NCBI GenBank assembly: GCA_934539245.1
Contig: CAKTCK010000008.1
Span: 1-64,000 of the forward strand
Direction of reading: 5' to 3'
Source: an uncultured Faecalibacterium sp.
Lineage (GTDB): Bacteria > Bacillota > Clostridia > Oscillospirales > Ruminococcaceae
Length of the DNA: 64,000 nt
The position numbers and the translations under genes were made by a program. Positions within the stretch are counted from its first letter, which is position 1. Every line of letters starts with the position of its first letter. Below the pieces are notes generated by a model, which ran no database searches, had not been told where the DNA came from, and saw only the letters and a program-made list of their open reading frames with translations. Below are positions 42,333 to 51,268 of this stretch, piece by piece.

Positions 42333-42566
42333 TCAGTCGATCTCAACAAGGACCTTTTCATCGACCCGCACAGCAGCCGCGCGCATCACCACACGAATGG
42401 CTTTTGCGATCCGGCCCTGCTTGCCGATGACACGGCCCATATCTCCCTCTGCCACGCTCAGGTGGTAGACGATGGTACCGTCCTCGCGGGGCTCGTCCAC
42501 CGTGACCTTAACGGCGTCCTTATCCTCCACGAGACCGCGGGCAACTGCCAGCAACAGCTCCTGCAT
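42333..42566 (-). CDS. khpA: KH-domain RNA-binding protein KhpA
   Basis: This is a 77-residue single KH domain with the RNA-binding loop GRVIGKQGRIAKAIR. Family members partner with KhpB and affect cell division or translation in Firmicutes. It lies 17 bases after rpsP, the usual order. GGAGGGCTGACTC precedes the ATG. Confidence 0.93.
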   Translation of the reverse strand: MQELLLAVARGLVEDKDAVKVTVDEPREDGTIVYHLSVAEGDMGRVIGKQGRIAKAIRVVMRAAAVRVDEKVLVEID

Positions 42567-42583
42567 GAGTCAGCCCTCCCTAC

Positions 42584-42826
42584 TTACAGAATGTTGGACT
42601 TCTTCAGCAGGACACGAACGGTATCAGTGGGCTGAGCGCCGTTAGCGATCCACTGCTTTGCCTTCTCGGCATCGATCTTCACCTCAGAGGGCTCCTTGTT
42701 GGGATCGTAAGTGCCGATCTCCTCGATGAAGCGGCCATCGCGGGGGAAGCGGCTGTCAGCAACGACAACACGGTAGAAGGGAGCCTTCTTGGCGCCAACG
42801 CGGCGCAGACGAATCTTAACTGCCAT
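42584..42826 (-). CDS. rpsP: 30S ribosomal protein S16
   Basis: This 80-residue ribosomal protein has the family opening [19 protein letters not shown] and the block [20 protein letters not shown]. Length is normal. It is preceded by GGAGGATATCTATT and lies between ffh and khpA in the conserved cluster. Confidence 0.98.
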   Translation of the reverse strand: MAVKIRLRRVGAKKAPFYRVVVADSRFPRDGRFIEEIGTYDPNKEPSEVKIDAEKAKQWIANGAQPTDTVRVLLKKSNIL

Positions 42827-42895
42827 AATAGATATCCTCCAAAAATTGTTGTTTTTGATATATGTTACAAACCCCGCCGGGGTTGTATACCGTTG

Positions 42896-44251
42896 TTATT
42901 TCAGTCCGCGGAAGGCGTTGGGGTTGCCCATCATGCCGCCCAGACGGCGGGCAAAGCCCTTGGGGCTCTTCTTGAACTGCTTCATCATCTTCTGCATCAT
43001 CTCGTACTGCTTGAGCAGCTTGTTCACGTCCTCTACGCGGGTACCGCTGCCTGCGGCAATGCGGCGCTTGCGCTTGGGGTTGATGATGGAGGGCTTTTCC
43101 CGCTCCTCTTTGGTCATGGAATAGATCATGGCCTCGATGCGGTCAAAGGCTTTTTCGTCGATCTGGCTGGCGTCGATGCCTGATGCGCCGGGCAGCATGC
43201 TCAGCATAGCGCCTGCGCCGCCCATCTTGCGGATCTGGGCGAACTGCTCCAGCATATCGTTCATATCGAACTTGTTTTCCATCAGCCGCTTGGCGGTCTC
43301 CTCGGCGGCCTTTTCGTCGGCGGCATCCTGTGCGCGCTCGATCAGGCTGAGCACATCGCCCATGCCAAGGATGCGGCTTGCCATGCGGTCCGGGTGGAAC
43401 ACATCCAAATCATCCAGCTTTTCGCCGGTGCCCTGAAACTTGATGGGCTTGCCGGTAACGGCCAGCACGGAAAGCGCTGCACCGCCGCGGGTATCGCCAT
43501 CGGTCTTGGTGAGGATGATGCCATCCACGCCCACCGTCTCGTTGAAGGTCTTGGCCACGTTGACGGCATCCTGACCGGCCATGGCGTCCACGACCAGCAG
43601 GGTCTCGTCCACGGGAACGGCGGCCTTGATGTCCACCAGCTCCTGCATCAGCACTTCGTCGATCTGCAAGCGGCCTGCCGTATCCAGAATGACGATGTCG
43701 TTGCCGTAGTCTCTGGCGTGCGCCAGCGCCTTGCGGGCGATCTCCGGCGGCTTTGCGCCGGGCAGGGTGAACACCGGCGCACCGGCCTGCTTGCCCACCA
43801 CCTGCAGCTGGTCAATAGCCGCAGGGCGGTAGATATCGCAGGCCACCAGCATGGGGCGGCGGCCCTGCTTGATATAGAACTTGGCAAGTTTTGCCGCGTG
43901 GGTGGTTTTACCGTTGCCCTGCAAGCCGCAGAGCATGATGACCGTCTGGCCCTTGTTCTTGATGTTCAGGCGGGCGGCTTCGCTGCCGCCCATGAGGGCT
44001 ACCAGTTCCTCATTGACGATCTTGACCACCTGCTGGGCGGGGGTCAGGCTCTCCATGACCTCCTGCCCCATGGCGCGCTCAGACACCTTTGCACAGAAGT
44101 CCTTGGCAACCTTATAGTTGACATCGGCTTCCAGCAAAGCCATCCGCACCTCGCGCATGGCGGCCTTGATATCTGCCTCGGTCAGCTTGCCGTGACCGCG
44201 CAGCTTTTTGAATACACCGGCAAGGCGGTCGGTCAGAGATTCAAATGCCAT
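42896..44251 (-). CDS. ffh: Signal recognition particle protein Ffh
   Basis: This is the 451-residue GTPase that targets membrane proteins co-translationally. The N domain is followed by the G domain: GLQGNGKTTHAAKLA (G1), CDIYRPAAIDQL, DTAGRLQIDE (G3) and TKTDGDTRGGAALS (G4 region). The Met-rich M domain ends RIAAGSGTRVEDVNKLLKQY and EMMQKMMKQFKK, which bind SRP RNA. GAAAGGAGCACCGCACA precedes the ATG. It follows ylxM, its usual upstream partner, by 26 bases. Confidence 0.98.
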   Translation of the reverse strand: MAFESLTDRLAGVFKKLRGHGKLTEADIKAAMREVRMALLEADVNYKVAKDFCAKVSERAMGQEVMESLTPAQQVVKIVNEELVALMGGSEAARLNIKNKGQTVIMLCGLQGNGKTTHAAKLAKFYIKQGRRPMLVACDIYRPAAIDQLQVVGKQAGAPVFTLPGAKPPEIARKALAHARDYGNDIVILDTAGRLQIDEVLMQELVDIKAAVPVDETLLVVDAMAGQDAVNVAKTFNETVGVDGIILTKTDGDTRGGAALSVLAVTGKPIKFQGTGEKLDDLDVFHPDRMASRILGMGDVLSLIERAQDAADEKAAEETAKRLMENKFDMNDMLEQFAQIRKMGGAGAMLSMLPGASGIDASQIDEKAFDRIEAMIYSMTKEEREKPSIINPKRKRRIAAGSGTRVEDVNKLLKQYEMMQKMMKQFKKSPKGFARRLGGMMGNPNAFRGLK

Positions 44252-44277
44252 TGTGCGGTGCTCCTTTCAAAATTCGA

Positions 44278-44661
44278 TCAGCTTTCGTTTGCTTCATCCA
44301 TCGAGCGGATGATCTCCAGCATTTTTGTCAGCGTTTCCACATACTCCGTGGTGGTGATATTGGCGCGGGGGCCGGTGCACTCGAACCGGGTGTCGATGAC
44401 CAGCTGTTCCAGCTGCTCCAGCTTTTGCTGCACCCGCCGGTAGCGGGCTGCAAAGCCTACCTTTTCTTCCAGCTCCTTCAGGGTGGTCTCGCCGTGCTTG
44501 ATGGCGTCCCGTGCGCCCTGCCGGGTGATGCCGAAGTTCTCGCCGATCTCGCTCAGCGAAAGGTCATCGTTATAATACTGGCGCAGCATCTCGCGCTGCT
44601 TCTGGGTAAGCACCTCGCCATAAAAATCCAGCAGATACCCCATTTCCAGATCTTTTGCCAT
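44278..44661 (-). CDS. ylxM: YlxM/p13-type helix-turn-helix protein
   Basis: This 127-residue protein resembles sigma-factor region 4: KQREMLRQYYNDDLSLSEIG and ENFGITRQGARDAIKHGE. It is encoded directly before ffh in most Firmicutes and is thought to modulate SRP. It is the first gene of the ylxM-ffh-rpsP operon and has a consensus promoter about 70 bases upstream. Confidence 0.92.
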   Translation of the reverse strand: MAKDLEMGYLLDFYGEVLTQKQREMLRQYYNDDLSLSEIGENFGITRQGARDAIKHGETTLKELEEKVGFAARYRRVQQKLEQLEQLVIDTRFECTGPRANITTTEYVETLTKMLEIIRSMDEANES

Positions 44662-44730
44662 TGCTGTTGACCCCCGGTGCTCTGCTGTCTGTACTTGCTA
44701 TGTTGTAAAGTTTTTTTGCTTTACGGATGG

Positions 44731-44759
44731 AGTATACCAGAACCCCTGCCCCTTGTCAA
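44731..44759 (-). promoter_or_regulatory. Consensus sigma-A promoter of ylxM-ffh-rpsP
   Basis: On the minus strand TTGACA, 17 bases and TATACT. Confidence 0.88.
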
Positions 44760-44822
44760 GGGGATTTTGGAGTTTTTTCTGAAATATCTGCCCAAAATTC
44801 GCTGTTTTTGCCAAAAGGCATC

Positions 44823-44852
44823 TTGACGCAGCCGGGTGCTTTGCGTTAGGAT
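44823..44852 (+). promoter_or_regulatory. Possible promoter of the CysK-like gene
   Basis: TTGACG, 18 bases and TAGGAT, with an alternative GATAAT three bases on. Confidence 0.45.
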
Positions 44853-44887
44853 AATAGTGTTGTATCCCAAGAGAAAGGAGTGCCCTT

Positions 44888-45799
44888 GTGCCGATCTACC
44901 CTAATTTTTACCAGACCCTTACCACTGCCTGTCCCATTGTGGAGCTGCGGGGCTACGCCGCCGCCTGCGGGCTGAAGGGGCATCTGTACGCTTATCTGGA
45001 TTTTTACGGTCCCACCGGTACCGCCCGGGACGGCCTTGCCGAGGGGATGCTGGCCCTTGCCATTGAAAAAAAGCAGCTTGCTCCGGGACAGCCCATCATC
45101 GAAGCGGCTTCCGGCCCCTTTGCCACCGCCCTGACACTGGCCAGCCTGACCGCCGGGCACCCCATCGTACTGGTGATGCCGGAGGATGCCCCTGCCCTGC
45201 GGCAGGAGTACCTGCTGCGGCTGGGTGCACAGATCCGGCACAGCCCCGCCCGCAGCGGTCTGGCCGGGGCGCGGGCGCTGGCTGCGCAGACTGCCGCCGC
45301 AAACGGCTGGTACTATATGAACTGGCTCGCCAACGACGATAACCCGGAGTACCATCGCCGGGTCACCGGCCCTGCCATTGTGCAAAGCATTGCCCGACAG
45401 AACAAAAGCCTTGTGGACGCTATTACCATCGGGGTGGGCAGCGCCGGCACGGTGACCGGCGTGGGCGAGACCATCAAGGCATGGACGAACGATGTGCGCA
45501 TCGTGGCGGTGGAGCCGTACGAAAATCAGGTGCTGGGCGGCGGGCTTACCGGCCCGCACGGCATCCCGGATATCGGTTACGGCATCGTGCCTGAAAACTA
45601 CAACAGCTATGTGGTGGATAACGTTTCCGCCGTGGCAAGCCGGGATGCCCAGCGGGCTGCCCAGCAGGTGCTGCGCACCGATGCCATCCCCGCTTCGGTC
45701 AGCGCCGGTGCTGCCCTGCACGCCGCCGCCCAGCTGCTTGCCAATTGCAACAGCCGCGCTGCGCTGGCCATCTTCAGCGGCCGCGCCAGCATCGTGTAA
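44888..45799 (+). CDS. Cysteine synthase-like fold-type II protein lacking the PLP lysine, GTG start
   Basis: This 303-residue protein is clearly CysK-like: GVGSAGTVTGVGETIKAW, VAVEPYENQVLGGG, GPHGIPDIGYGIVPENYN and SVSAGAALHAAA. But the catalytic block usually read as PGGSVKDR is PTGTARDG here, with Arg47 where the PLP-binding Lys should be. The substrate loop SGNTG reads SGPFA (75-79). It therefore probably cannot form the normal PLP aldimine and may be a regulatory pseudoenzyme or bind another ligand. GTG is preceded by GAAAGGAG. It lies 38 bases before a MATE transporter. Confidence 0.85.
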   Translation: MPIYPNFYQTLTTACPIVELRGYAAACGLKGHLYAYLDFYGPTGTARDGLAEGMLALAIEKKQLAPGQPIIEAASGPFATALTLASLTAGHPIVLVMPEDAPALRQEYLLRLGAQIRHSPARSGLAGARALAAQTAAANGWYYMNWLANDDNPEYHRRVTGPAIVQSIARQNKSLVDAITIGVGSAGTVTGVGETIKAWTNDVRIVAVEPYENQVLGGGLTGPHGIPDIGYGIVPENYNSYVVDNVSAVASRDAQRAAQQVLRTDAIPASVSAGAALHAAAQLLANCNSRAALAIFSGRASIV

Positions 45800-45837
45800 G
45801 CGGCTGTTTTTATAAATAGGAAAGAAGGACGTTTTTC

Positions 45838-47166
45838 ATGACCAAGGACATGACCAGCGGTGCCATTACGCCGCTGCTGATCAAATTTACCATTCCACTG
45901 GTGCTGGGCAACCTGTTCCAGCTTACCTATAACGCCGCCGACAGCATCATCGTGGGCAAGTTTGTGGGCGAGGATGCACTGGCTGCCGTGGGCACCTCGA
46001 ACCCTCTGATGACCCTTGCCATCCTGTTCATCAACGGGATGTGTCTGGGCGCGGGTATTCTGGTCAGCACCGCCTTTGGCGCGGGAGACACCAAGCTGGT
46101 GGAGCGGCAGGTATCCACCACCGCCATTGCGGGCACGGTGTTCTCCCTGACTTTCTCTGCCCTGTGCGTACTGCTGGCAGACCCGTTGCTGCGGCTGCTG
46201 CAGGTGCCCACCGCCATTCTGCCCATTGCGGTGAACTACCTGCGCATCGTATTTGCGGGGCTGATCTTTACCTTCTTCTATAACTTTCTGGCTGCCACCA
46301 TGCGTGCGCTGGGCGACAGCAAGAGCGCGCTGTATTTTTTGATGATCAGCGCAGTGCTGAACATTGGCGGCGATTTGTTTTTTGTGGAGGCGCTGGGCTG
46401 GGGCAGCGAGGGCTGCGCCCTTTCCACCGTACTCAGCGAGGCTGCCTGCTGCCTGCTGTGCGTGGTGTACATCCGTTACAAAGTGCCGGTTTTACAGCTG
46501 GGCAGACGGTGGCTGGTGTATGACGGCAAGCTGCTGCGCAAGACCGTGAGCTACGGCTGGGCCAGTGCCATGCAGCAGGCCACAGTGCAGCTGGGCAAAA
46601 TTGCGGTGCAGGCCATCGTGAACACCATGGGCGTCAACGCCATGGCGGCTTTTACCGCCGCCTCCCGCATCGACGACTTTGCCTACACCCCGCAGCAGAA
46701 CATCGGTCACGCCATGACCACCCTGATGGCGCAGAACCGGGGCGCGGGCAAGACCGACCGGGTGCGGCAGGGCTACCACTGCGGTATGCGCATCGAGTTT
46801 GCCTACGGCATCCTGCTTACCGCCGTCTGCCTGCTGTTTGCCCAGCCCATCATCCGGCTGTTCGCCACCGACCCTGCCGTGGTAGACTTGGGCGTGCGGT
46901 TCTTGCGCACCAGCGCCCTGTTCTATATGCTGCCCGCCGCCACCAACGGCATTCAGGGCTTTTTCCGTGGCATGGGCGATTTGAAGGTCACCCTGAACAG
47001 CAGTATGCTGAACATGGGCGGCCGGGTGGCTGCCGCTGCCCTGTTTGTGCTGGTGCTGAAAATGGATATTGAAGCCCTGCCCTTCAGCTACGCCGTGGGC
47101 TGGCTGCTGATGCTGCTGTACGAGCTGCCCATGCTGGTACGGTTTCTGCGCAGCAGCGAGATATAA
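45838..47166 (+). CDS. MATE-family efflux transporter
   Basis: This 442-residue, twelve-span Na+ or H+ driven exporter has the opening GAITPLLIKFTIPLVLGNLF, QLTYNAADSIIVGKFVGEDA and ALAAVGTSNP, and the second-half counterpart QQATVQLGKIAVQAIVNTMG, all typical. The substrate is unknown; drugs or cationic metabolites are family candidates. GGAAAGAAGGACG precedes the ATG. It is probably co-transcribed with the CysK-like gene. Confidence 0.93.
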   Translation: MTKDMTSGAITPLLIKFTIPLVLGNLFQLTYNAADSIIVGKFVGEDALAAVGTSNPLMTLAILFINGMCLGAGILVSTAFGAGDTKLVERQVSTTAIAGTVFSLTFSALCVLLADPLLRLLQVPTAILPIAVNYLRIVFAGLIFTFFYNFLAATMRALGDSKSALYFLMISAVLNIGGDLFFVEALGWGSEGCALSTVLSEAACCLLCVVYIRYKVPVLQLGRRWLVYDGKLLRKTVSYGWASAMQQATVQLGKIAVQAIVNTMGVNAMAAFTAASRIDDFAYTPQQNIGHAMTTLMAQNRGAGKTDRVRQGYHCGMRIEFAYGILLTAVCLLFAQPIIRLFATDPAVVDLGVRFLRTSALFYMLPAATNGIQGFFRGMGDLKVTLNSSMLNMGGRVAAAALFVLVLKMDIEALPFSYAVGWLLMLLYELPMLVRFLRSSEI

Positions 47167-47188
47167 GAAAACGCTTTCGAACCATAAA

Positions 47189-47236
47189 ACGGAGCTGCCG
47201 CACATCCCCCTGTGCAGCAGCTCCGTTCTGTTTTTA
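47189..47236. terminator. Bidirectional terminator after the MATE gene
   Basis: ACGGAGCTGC pairs with GCAGCTCCGT around an inner CGCACA/TGTGCA, followed by TCTGTTTTT. It overlaps the end of the converging sugar transferase gene. Confidence 0.85.
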
Positions 47237-47905
47237 TTCTCCGTACTCCATAAACATTGCACGGACTGTAAGAAAAATAATCTTCCAATCCACCCAGAAG
47301 CTGCGCTCCTGTATGTACTTCAAATCTAGCGCCACCCACTCGTCAAAGCTCATTTCGTTGCGGTGGGGTGCGATCTGCCAGTAGCAGCTCAGTCCCGGGG
47401 TAACGTACAACCGCTGACGCTGGTAGTCGTTGTACAGCTCCACCTCCCGGGGCAGTGCAGGGCGCGGACCCACAATGCTCATATCCCCGTGCAGCACATT
47501 GAACAGCTGCGGCAGCTCGTCCAGACTGGTCTTGCGCAGAAAATGCCCTACCCGGGTAATGCGGGGATCTCCTTTTATCTTGAACACCGGGCCGTCCATC
47601 TGGTTTTTGCTCAGCAGCTCGTTCAGACGTTCCTCGGCATCCGGGCACATGGTTCGGAACTTATACAGCCAGAATAACTTTCCGTCCCGGCCTACCCGCC
47701 GCTGCCGGAAAATCGCCCCTGCTCCGGGGCTGTCCAGCACGACGGCAAGGCTGATAAGCAACGCCAGCGGTGCAAGCAGGATCAGCGCCAGCAGGGAGAA
47801 CAGGATATCCTGCGCACGGCGCAGCGCCCAGTAATACCGATGACTGCGCAGCATCTCCTCCCGGTCAATAAAAAGCTGCGAAGAAGTGCTTGATGTAAGC
47901 TCCAT
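47234..47905 (-). CDS. Monotopic phosphoglycosyl transferase (WcaJ/PglC-type sugar transferase)
   Basis: This 223-residue enzyme puts a sugar-1-phosphate on undecaprenyl phosphate to start a surface polysaccharide or glycoprotein chain. One N-terminal membrane segment (DILFSLLALILLAPLALLIS) is followed by FRQRRVGRDGKLFWLYKFRT, TSLDELPQLFNVLHGDMSIV and GPRPALP, PGLSCYWQ. It lacks the large N-terminal domain of WcaJ. The ATG follows AGGAGTGG. No other polysaccharide genes are adjacent, so its pathway is open. Confidence 0.9.
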   Translation of the reverse strand: MELTSSTSSQLFIDREEMLRSHRYYWALRRAQDILFSLLALILLAPLALLISLAVVLDSPGAGAIFRQRRVGRDGKLFWLYKFRTMCPDAEERLNELLSKNQMDGPVFKIKGDPRITRVGHFLRKTSLDELPQLFNVLHGDMSIVGPRPALPREVELYNDYQRQRLYVTPGLSCYWQIAPHRNEMSFDEWVALDLKYIQERSFWVDWKIIFLTVRAMFMEYGE

Positions 47906-48025
47906 CCAATGATCCACTCCTGCCTGTGAAAAATTTGTAGAATCTACTAATATTTTACCATAAAACAGGACGTGATTCAAGCAGATAAAGTACAGCTGTC
48001 CTTCTACATCCTGCCGCTCCACCAA

Positions 48026-48061
48026 AGAGGGCGCTGCACCAAGCACGATGCAGCGCCCTCT
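48026..48061 (-). terminator. Terminator of the RodA/FtsW gene
   Basis: AGAGGGCGCTGCA and TGCAGCGCCCTCT form a 13-bp stem, followed on the minus strand by TTGG. The T-run is short, so read-through into the transferase gene is possible. Confidence 0.7.
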
Positions 48062-48081
48062 GGAAAAAGCCCTTTATTCTG

Positions 48082-49299
48082 TTATCCGAACAGGCTTTTG
48101 GTGTTGTGAGAGTATACGGACAGTACTAAACCAACACAGATATACAGCATAAGCACCGAGCTGCCTCCGGCAGAGTAGAAGGGCAGGGTGACACCGATGA
48201 CCGGCAGCACCCGCAGGTTCATGCCCACATTCACGGCAATCTGCGCCATCAGGGCACCGCCGATACCGGCGCAGATGTAGCTGCCCAGCAGATCCTCGCT
48301 GCGGGCACCGGTGGCAAAGGTCTTGATCACCAGCGCCAGCAGAACGCCCAGCACCACGCAGCAGCCCACAAAGCCCGCCACGTTGCCGATCCAGCTGAGG
48401 ATGAAGTCGTTGTGGGCATTGGGCACGCTGTAATACCGTCCGCTGAATAAGCCGTTGCCAAAGATTCCGCCGGAGCCCAGCGCGATCTCGCCGCGCTGCT
48501 GCTGGTAGATGATGTTCTTCCACACCGTCTCGCTGGGTGCCCAGCCGGTGGTGTTTTCCGGGTCCAGCACCGCCAGAATGCGGTACCACTGGTATCCCTT
48601 GCCGATCTTATCACTGAAAAAGGCAAAGGCCACCGCCACGGCAGCACCCGCCGCCGCAAAGGCCGCAAAGATATACTTCCAGCTCAGCCCCGCCGCAAAC
48701 ATCATGCAGCACCCGATGATGCCGTAGATGATGGCGGTGCCGTCATCGCCCTGCACATGAATGATGGCAATGGGCACCAGCAGGTGCAGCAGCAGCTTTG
48801 CCAGCTCCTTTGGCTCGTTGATGCGGTTGCGCACATTGTTCAGGTGCATGGCAAAGGTCAGGATAAAGCTGATCTTTGCCAGCTCTGTGGGCTGAAAGGT
48901 AAAGCCGCCCAGCTTGTACCACGAGTAGTTGTCGGTGTCGCCGGCGTTGTAGCCGATGGTCAGCGGGCCGATGGATACGTTGCGGATGACCAGCGTGGGC
49001 AGCACCAGACCCCACGTCAGGGCAACGTGCACCGGCCACACCTTTACAAGGCTGCGGTAATCCACGCAGGAGAGCAGCAGCGCGATCACGATGCCAATGG
49101 CGGCAGCGCCCGCCTGCACCAGTGCGCGGCGGTAGTCGCCAATGCCGATGATGGCACCGGTCACCTCGTCGGTGGCAAAACCATTGCCCTGCTTGGCTGC
49201 CCAGGAGGACAGCGCCAGCACCGCCATCACGCTGCTGAAAATGCACAGCAGCAGATAGATCTTATCGGTGCGCTTAAAATATTGTCGAATGCTATCCAA
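48082..49299 (-). CDS. RodA/FtsW/SpoVE-family cell-wall polymerase, TTG start
   Basis: This roughly 405-residue polytopic SEDS protein polymerises peptidoglycan strands with a partner PBP. It has SFILTFAMHLNNVRN, the loop VLDPENTTGWAPSETVW, GSGGIFGNGLFSGRYYSVPN and AHNDFILSWIGNVAG, then GVTLPFYSAGGSSVLMLY near the end, which are family blocks. The TTG start is preferred because AAAGGCGG lies eight bases before it; a GTG three codons upstream would overlap that site. Which SEDS role (elongation, division or sporulation) cannot be told. Confidence 0.9.
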   Translation of the reverse strand: MDSIRQYFKRTDKIYLLLCIFSSVMAVLALSSWAAKQGNGFATDEVTGAIIGIGDYRRALVQAGAAAIGIVIALLLSCVDYRSLVKVWPVHVALTWGLVLPTLVIRNVSIGPLTIGYNAGDTDNYSWYKLGGFTFQPTELAKISFILTFAMHLNNVRNRINEPKELAKLLLHLLVPIAIIHVQGDDGTAIIYGIIGCCMMFAAGLSWKYIFAAFAAAGAAVAVAFAFFSDKIGKGYQWYRILAVLDPENTTGWAPSETVWKNIIYQQQRGEIALGSGGIFGNGLFSGRYYSVPNAHNDFILSWIGNVAGFVGCCVVLGVLLALVIKTFATGARSEDLLGSYICAGIGGALMAQIAVNVGMNLRVLPVIGVTLPFYSAGGSSVLMLYICVGLVLSVYSHNTKSLFG

Positions 49300-49375
49300 G
49301 GAAAGCACCGCCTTTCGTCAGAACAGTCTGCCGGGGCGTGCCTGTGTACAGGCGATAAAAACCCAGCATATCGCT

Positions 49376-49404
49376 ATTATACACAAATCCCTGCGCCAAT
49401 GCAA
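49376..49404 (-). promoter_or_regulatory. Sigma-A promoter of the RodA/FtsW gene
   Basis: On the minus strand TTGCAT, 17 bases and TATAAT; divergent from the promoter at 49446. Confidence 0.7.
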
Positions 49405-49445
49405 TGCGCCGGGTGTGACGGAATGGTAAAACATTGCCGGGATGC

Positions 49446-49474
49446 TTGACAAAGCCTCGGCGGCATCCTACAAT
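49446..49474 (+). promoter_or_regulatory. Consensus sigma-A promoter of the secreted His/Cys protein
   Basis: Perfect TTGACA, 17 bases and TACAAT. Confidence 0.88.
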
Positions 49475-49545
49475 GAACCTGTGGACGCTATCTTGCGTAC
49501 AACAGCCCCGGCAGTGTGCCGGGGGAGAGGAACGGAAAAGAAGAA

Positions 49546-50757
49546 ATGGAACATACCTTTTATCGCCGCCTGCTCAGTGCGGTGTGCGCCATTGCGCTGG
49601 CCTTTACGGCAGTGTGCCCGGCAGTAGCCGCCGCACCGGAGGAGACCACCGGCATCCCCCAGACCCTGACCGCTTCTGAGGTGCAGGAGATGCAGCAGAC
49701 GGATGCTGCCGTCACCGCCCTGACCGACAGCGCCGCTTACGCCGGAATGTCGGAGGAAGAGCGTCAGGCCGCAGCACTGGCACAGCTGGACGCGCTGGCG
49801 GCGCAGGGGCTTGTAAAAAAGGACAGCATCTATGTAGATGCGGAAAACGGCATGATAAGCTTTACTTACAGCTGCGGCGCACTGGGGGGTATTCTGCTCA
49901 CCGACACCGAGAGCGAGGCAGACACCGCCCTGCCCGGGCCGGAGCCGGAGGATGCGCCCGCCCTGCTCGCCGCCGAGAACAGCACGGTGGGCAATGCAGT
50001 CATCTACTATGCCTTTGATAACGGGGTGAACAGCAACCGCTACCCCTACTATTCTTATATGAAGGACTACTGGAACGGTTTCGGGCTGGACACCCATCTG
50101 GACATGATGGTGACCGTCTCTGACCTGAAGCGGATGGCAGACTACGATCTCGCCATCCTCAGTGCCCACGGCGCGTACTATACCTATGAGTATGGCTGGC
50201 TGTGGAAAAAACAGGCCACCGCACCCATCCTCCTGCTGCTGGAAAAATCCGATTTCTGGAACGATCTACGCTACGGCATGGAGCTGCTCAGCCACCGGGT
50301 CATCAAGGTGAACGGCTGCTACGCCGTCACCGGAGACTTTTTCAGCAACACCTACCGGGGCGGCAAGCTGAACGGCACCATCGTGCTCTCGGAGACCTGC
50401 GAGTTCTACGGACGCAGCGGCCATGTGGACACTGCCCTTTCGGACGGGCTGCTCTCAGGCGGAGCAGCGGCTGTGGCGGGTTTTATAAACAACGTGTACA
50501 GCGTGTATTCCCGCAGTATGCTGTGGGCGACCGTGAACCGCCTGATCGAGGGCGAGACCTTGCAGCAGGCCATTGATTACAGCCTTGAAGTCTACGGCGA
50601 AAACGACATCGTGTGGTACCTCAACCAGAACACCGGGCGGCGACCCCACCCGGCGGCGTCCTACCCCATCATTCAGGGCGACGGCACCGCCCGGCTCACC
50701 ACACCCGGCACGGCAGCGAATGACGCGGCAGAGCAGCAGACCCCTGCCGCCGCCTGA
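49546..50757 (+). CDS. Secreted protein with a caspase-like (clan CD) His/Cys pattern
   Basis: This 403-residue protein has a Sec signal (RRLLSAVCAIALAFTAVCPA, cut expected near AVAA). After a helical, acidic region, residues 150-310 show a hydrophobic strand ending in an HG pair (DLAILSAHGAYY, His208), and a later strand ending in Cys (GTIVLSETCEF, Cys285), then GLLSGGAAAVAGFINNVYS. That arrangement is typical of clan CD peptidases such as gingipain and clostripain relatives. Function is inference; no known family was recognised. It has its own promoter and terminator. Confidence 0.65.
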   Translation: MEHTFYRRLLSAVCAIALAFTAVCPAVAAAPEETTGIPQTLTASEVQEMQQTDAAVTALTDSAAYAGMSEEERQAAALAQLDALAAQGLVKKDSIYVDAENGMISFTYSCGALGGILLTDTESEADTALPGPEPEDAPALLAAENSTVGNAVIYYAFDNGVNSNRYPYYSYMKDYWNGFGLDTHLDMMVTVSDLKRMADYDLAILSAHGAYYTYEYGWLWKKQATAPILLLLEKSDFWNDLRYGMELLSHRVIKVNGCYAVTGDFFSNTYRGGKLNGTIVLSETCEFYGRSGHVDTALSDGLLSGGAAAVAGFINNVYSVYSRSMLWATVNRLIEGETLQQAIDYSLEVYGENDIVWYLNQNTGRRPHPAASYPIIQGDGTARLTTPGTAANDAAEQQTPAAA

Positions 50758-50791
50758 CCATTGCACTTTTACACGTTTTATATTATACTTA

Positions 50792-50822
50792 GGGATGGCA
50801 GAGCGTCTGCCATCCCTTTTTT
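50792..50822 (+). terminator. Terminator of the secreted His/Cys protein gene
   Basis: GGGATGGCAGA and TCTGCCATCCC form an 11-bp stem followed by six T. Confidence 0.92.
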
Positions 50823-50842
50823 GAAACGATGAGGTAACCTTC

Positions 50843-51268
50843 ATGTCAGAATATATCACCCATTCCCGCGCCGAGACGGTGGCGCTGGGCAAGCGGATGG
50901 CCGCTGTGCTGGCCCCCGGGGCGCTGATTGCTTTTACCGGTGGTCTGGGCGCGGGCAAGACCGCCTTTACCGAGGGGCTTGCCGAGGGTCTGGGCTGCAC
51001 CGACCCGGTGTCCAGCCCCACCTTTGCCATCGTGAACTACTATCGGGGCCCGCGCCCGCTGGCGCACTTTGACCTGTACCGCATCTCCACCGAGAACGAT
51101 CTGTGCGCGGCGGGCTTCTACGATTATCTGGATCAGGGCGCTGTGGTGGCGGCAGAGTGGAGCGAAAACTTTGCCGACCTGCTGGCGCTGGAAAACCCCA
51201 TCCGGGTGAACATCGAACGTCTGGACGATACCACCCGCAAGATCACCATTGAGGGGGTGACGGTATGA
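50843..51268 (+). CDS. tsaE: tRNA t6A synthesis ATPase TsaE
   Basis: This 141-residue ATPase of the t6A37 tRNA-modification complex has P-loop FTGGLGAGKTAFTEGLAEGL, DPVSSPTFAIVNYY and LAHFDLYRI, all standard. GATGAGGTAACCTTC precedes the ATG. Its stop overlaps the tsaB start in an ATGA, so the two are translationally coupled. The tsaD partner is not in the window. Confidence 0.96.
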   Translation: MSEYITHSRAETVALGKRMAAVLAPGALIAFTGGLGAGKTAFTEGLAEGLGCTDPVSSPTFAIVNYYRGPRPLAHFDLYRISTENDLCAAGFYDYLDQGAVVAAEWSENFADLLALENPIRVNIERLDDTTRKITIEGVTV

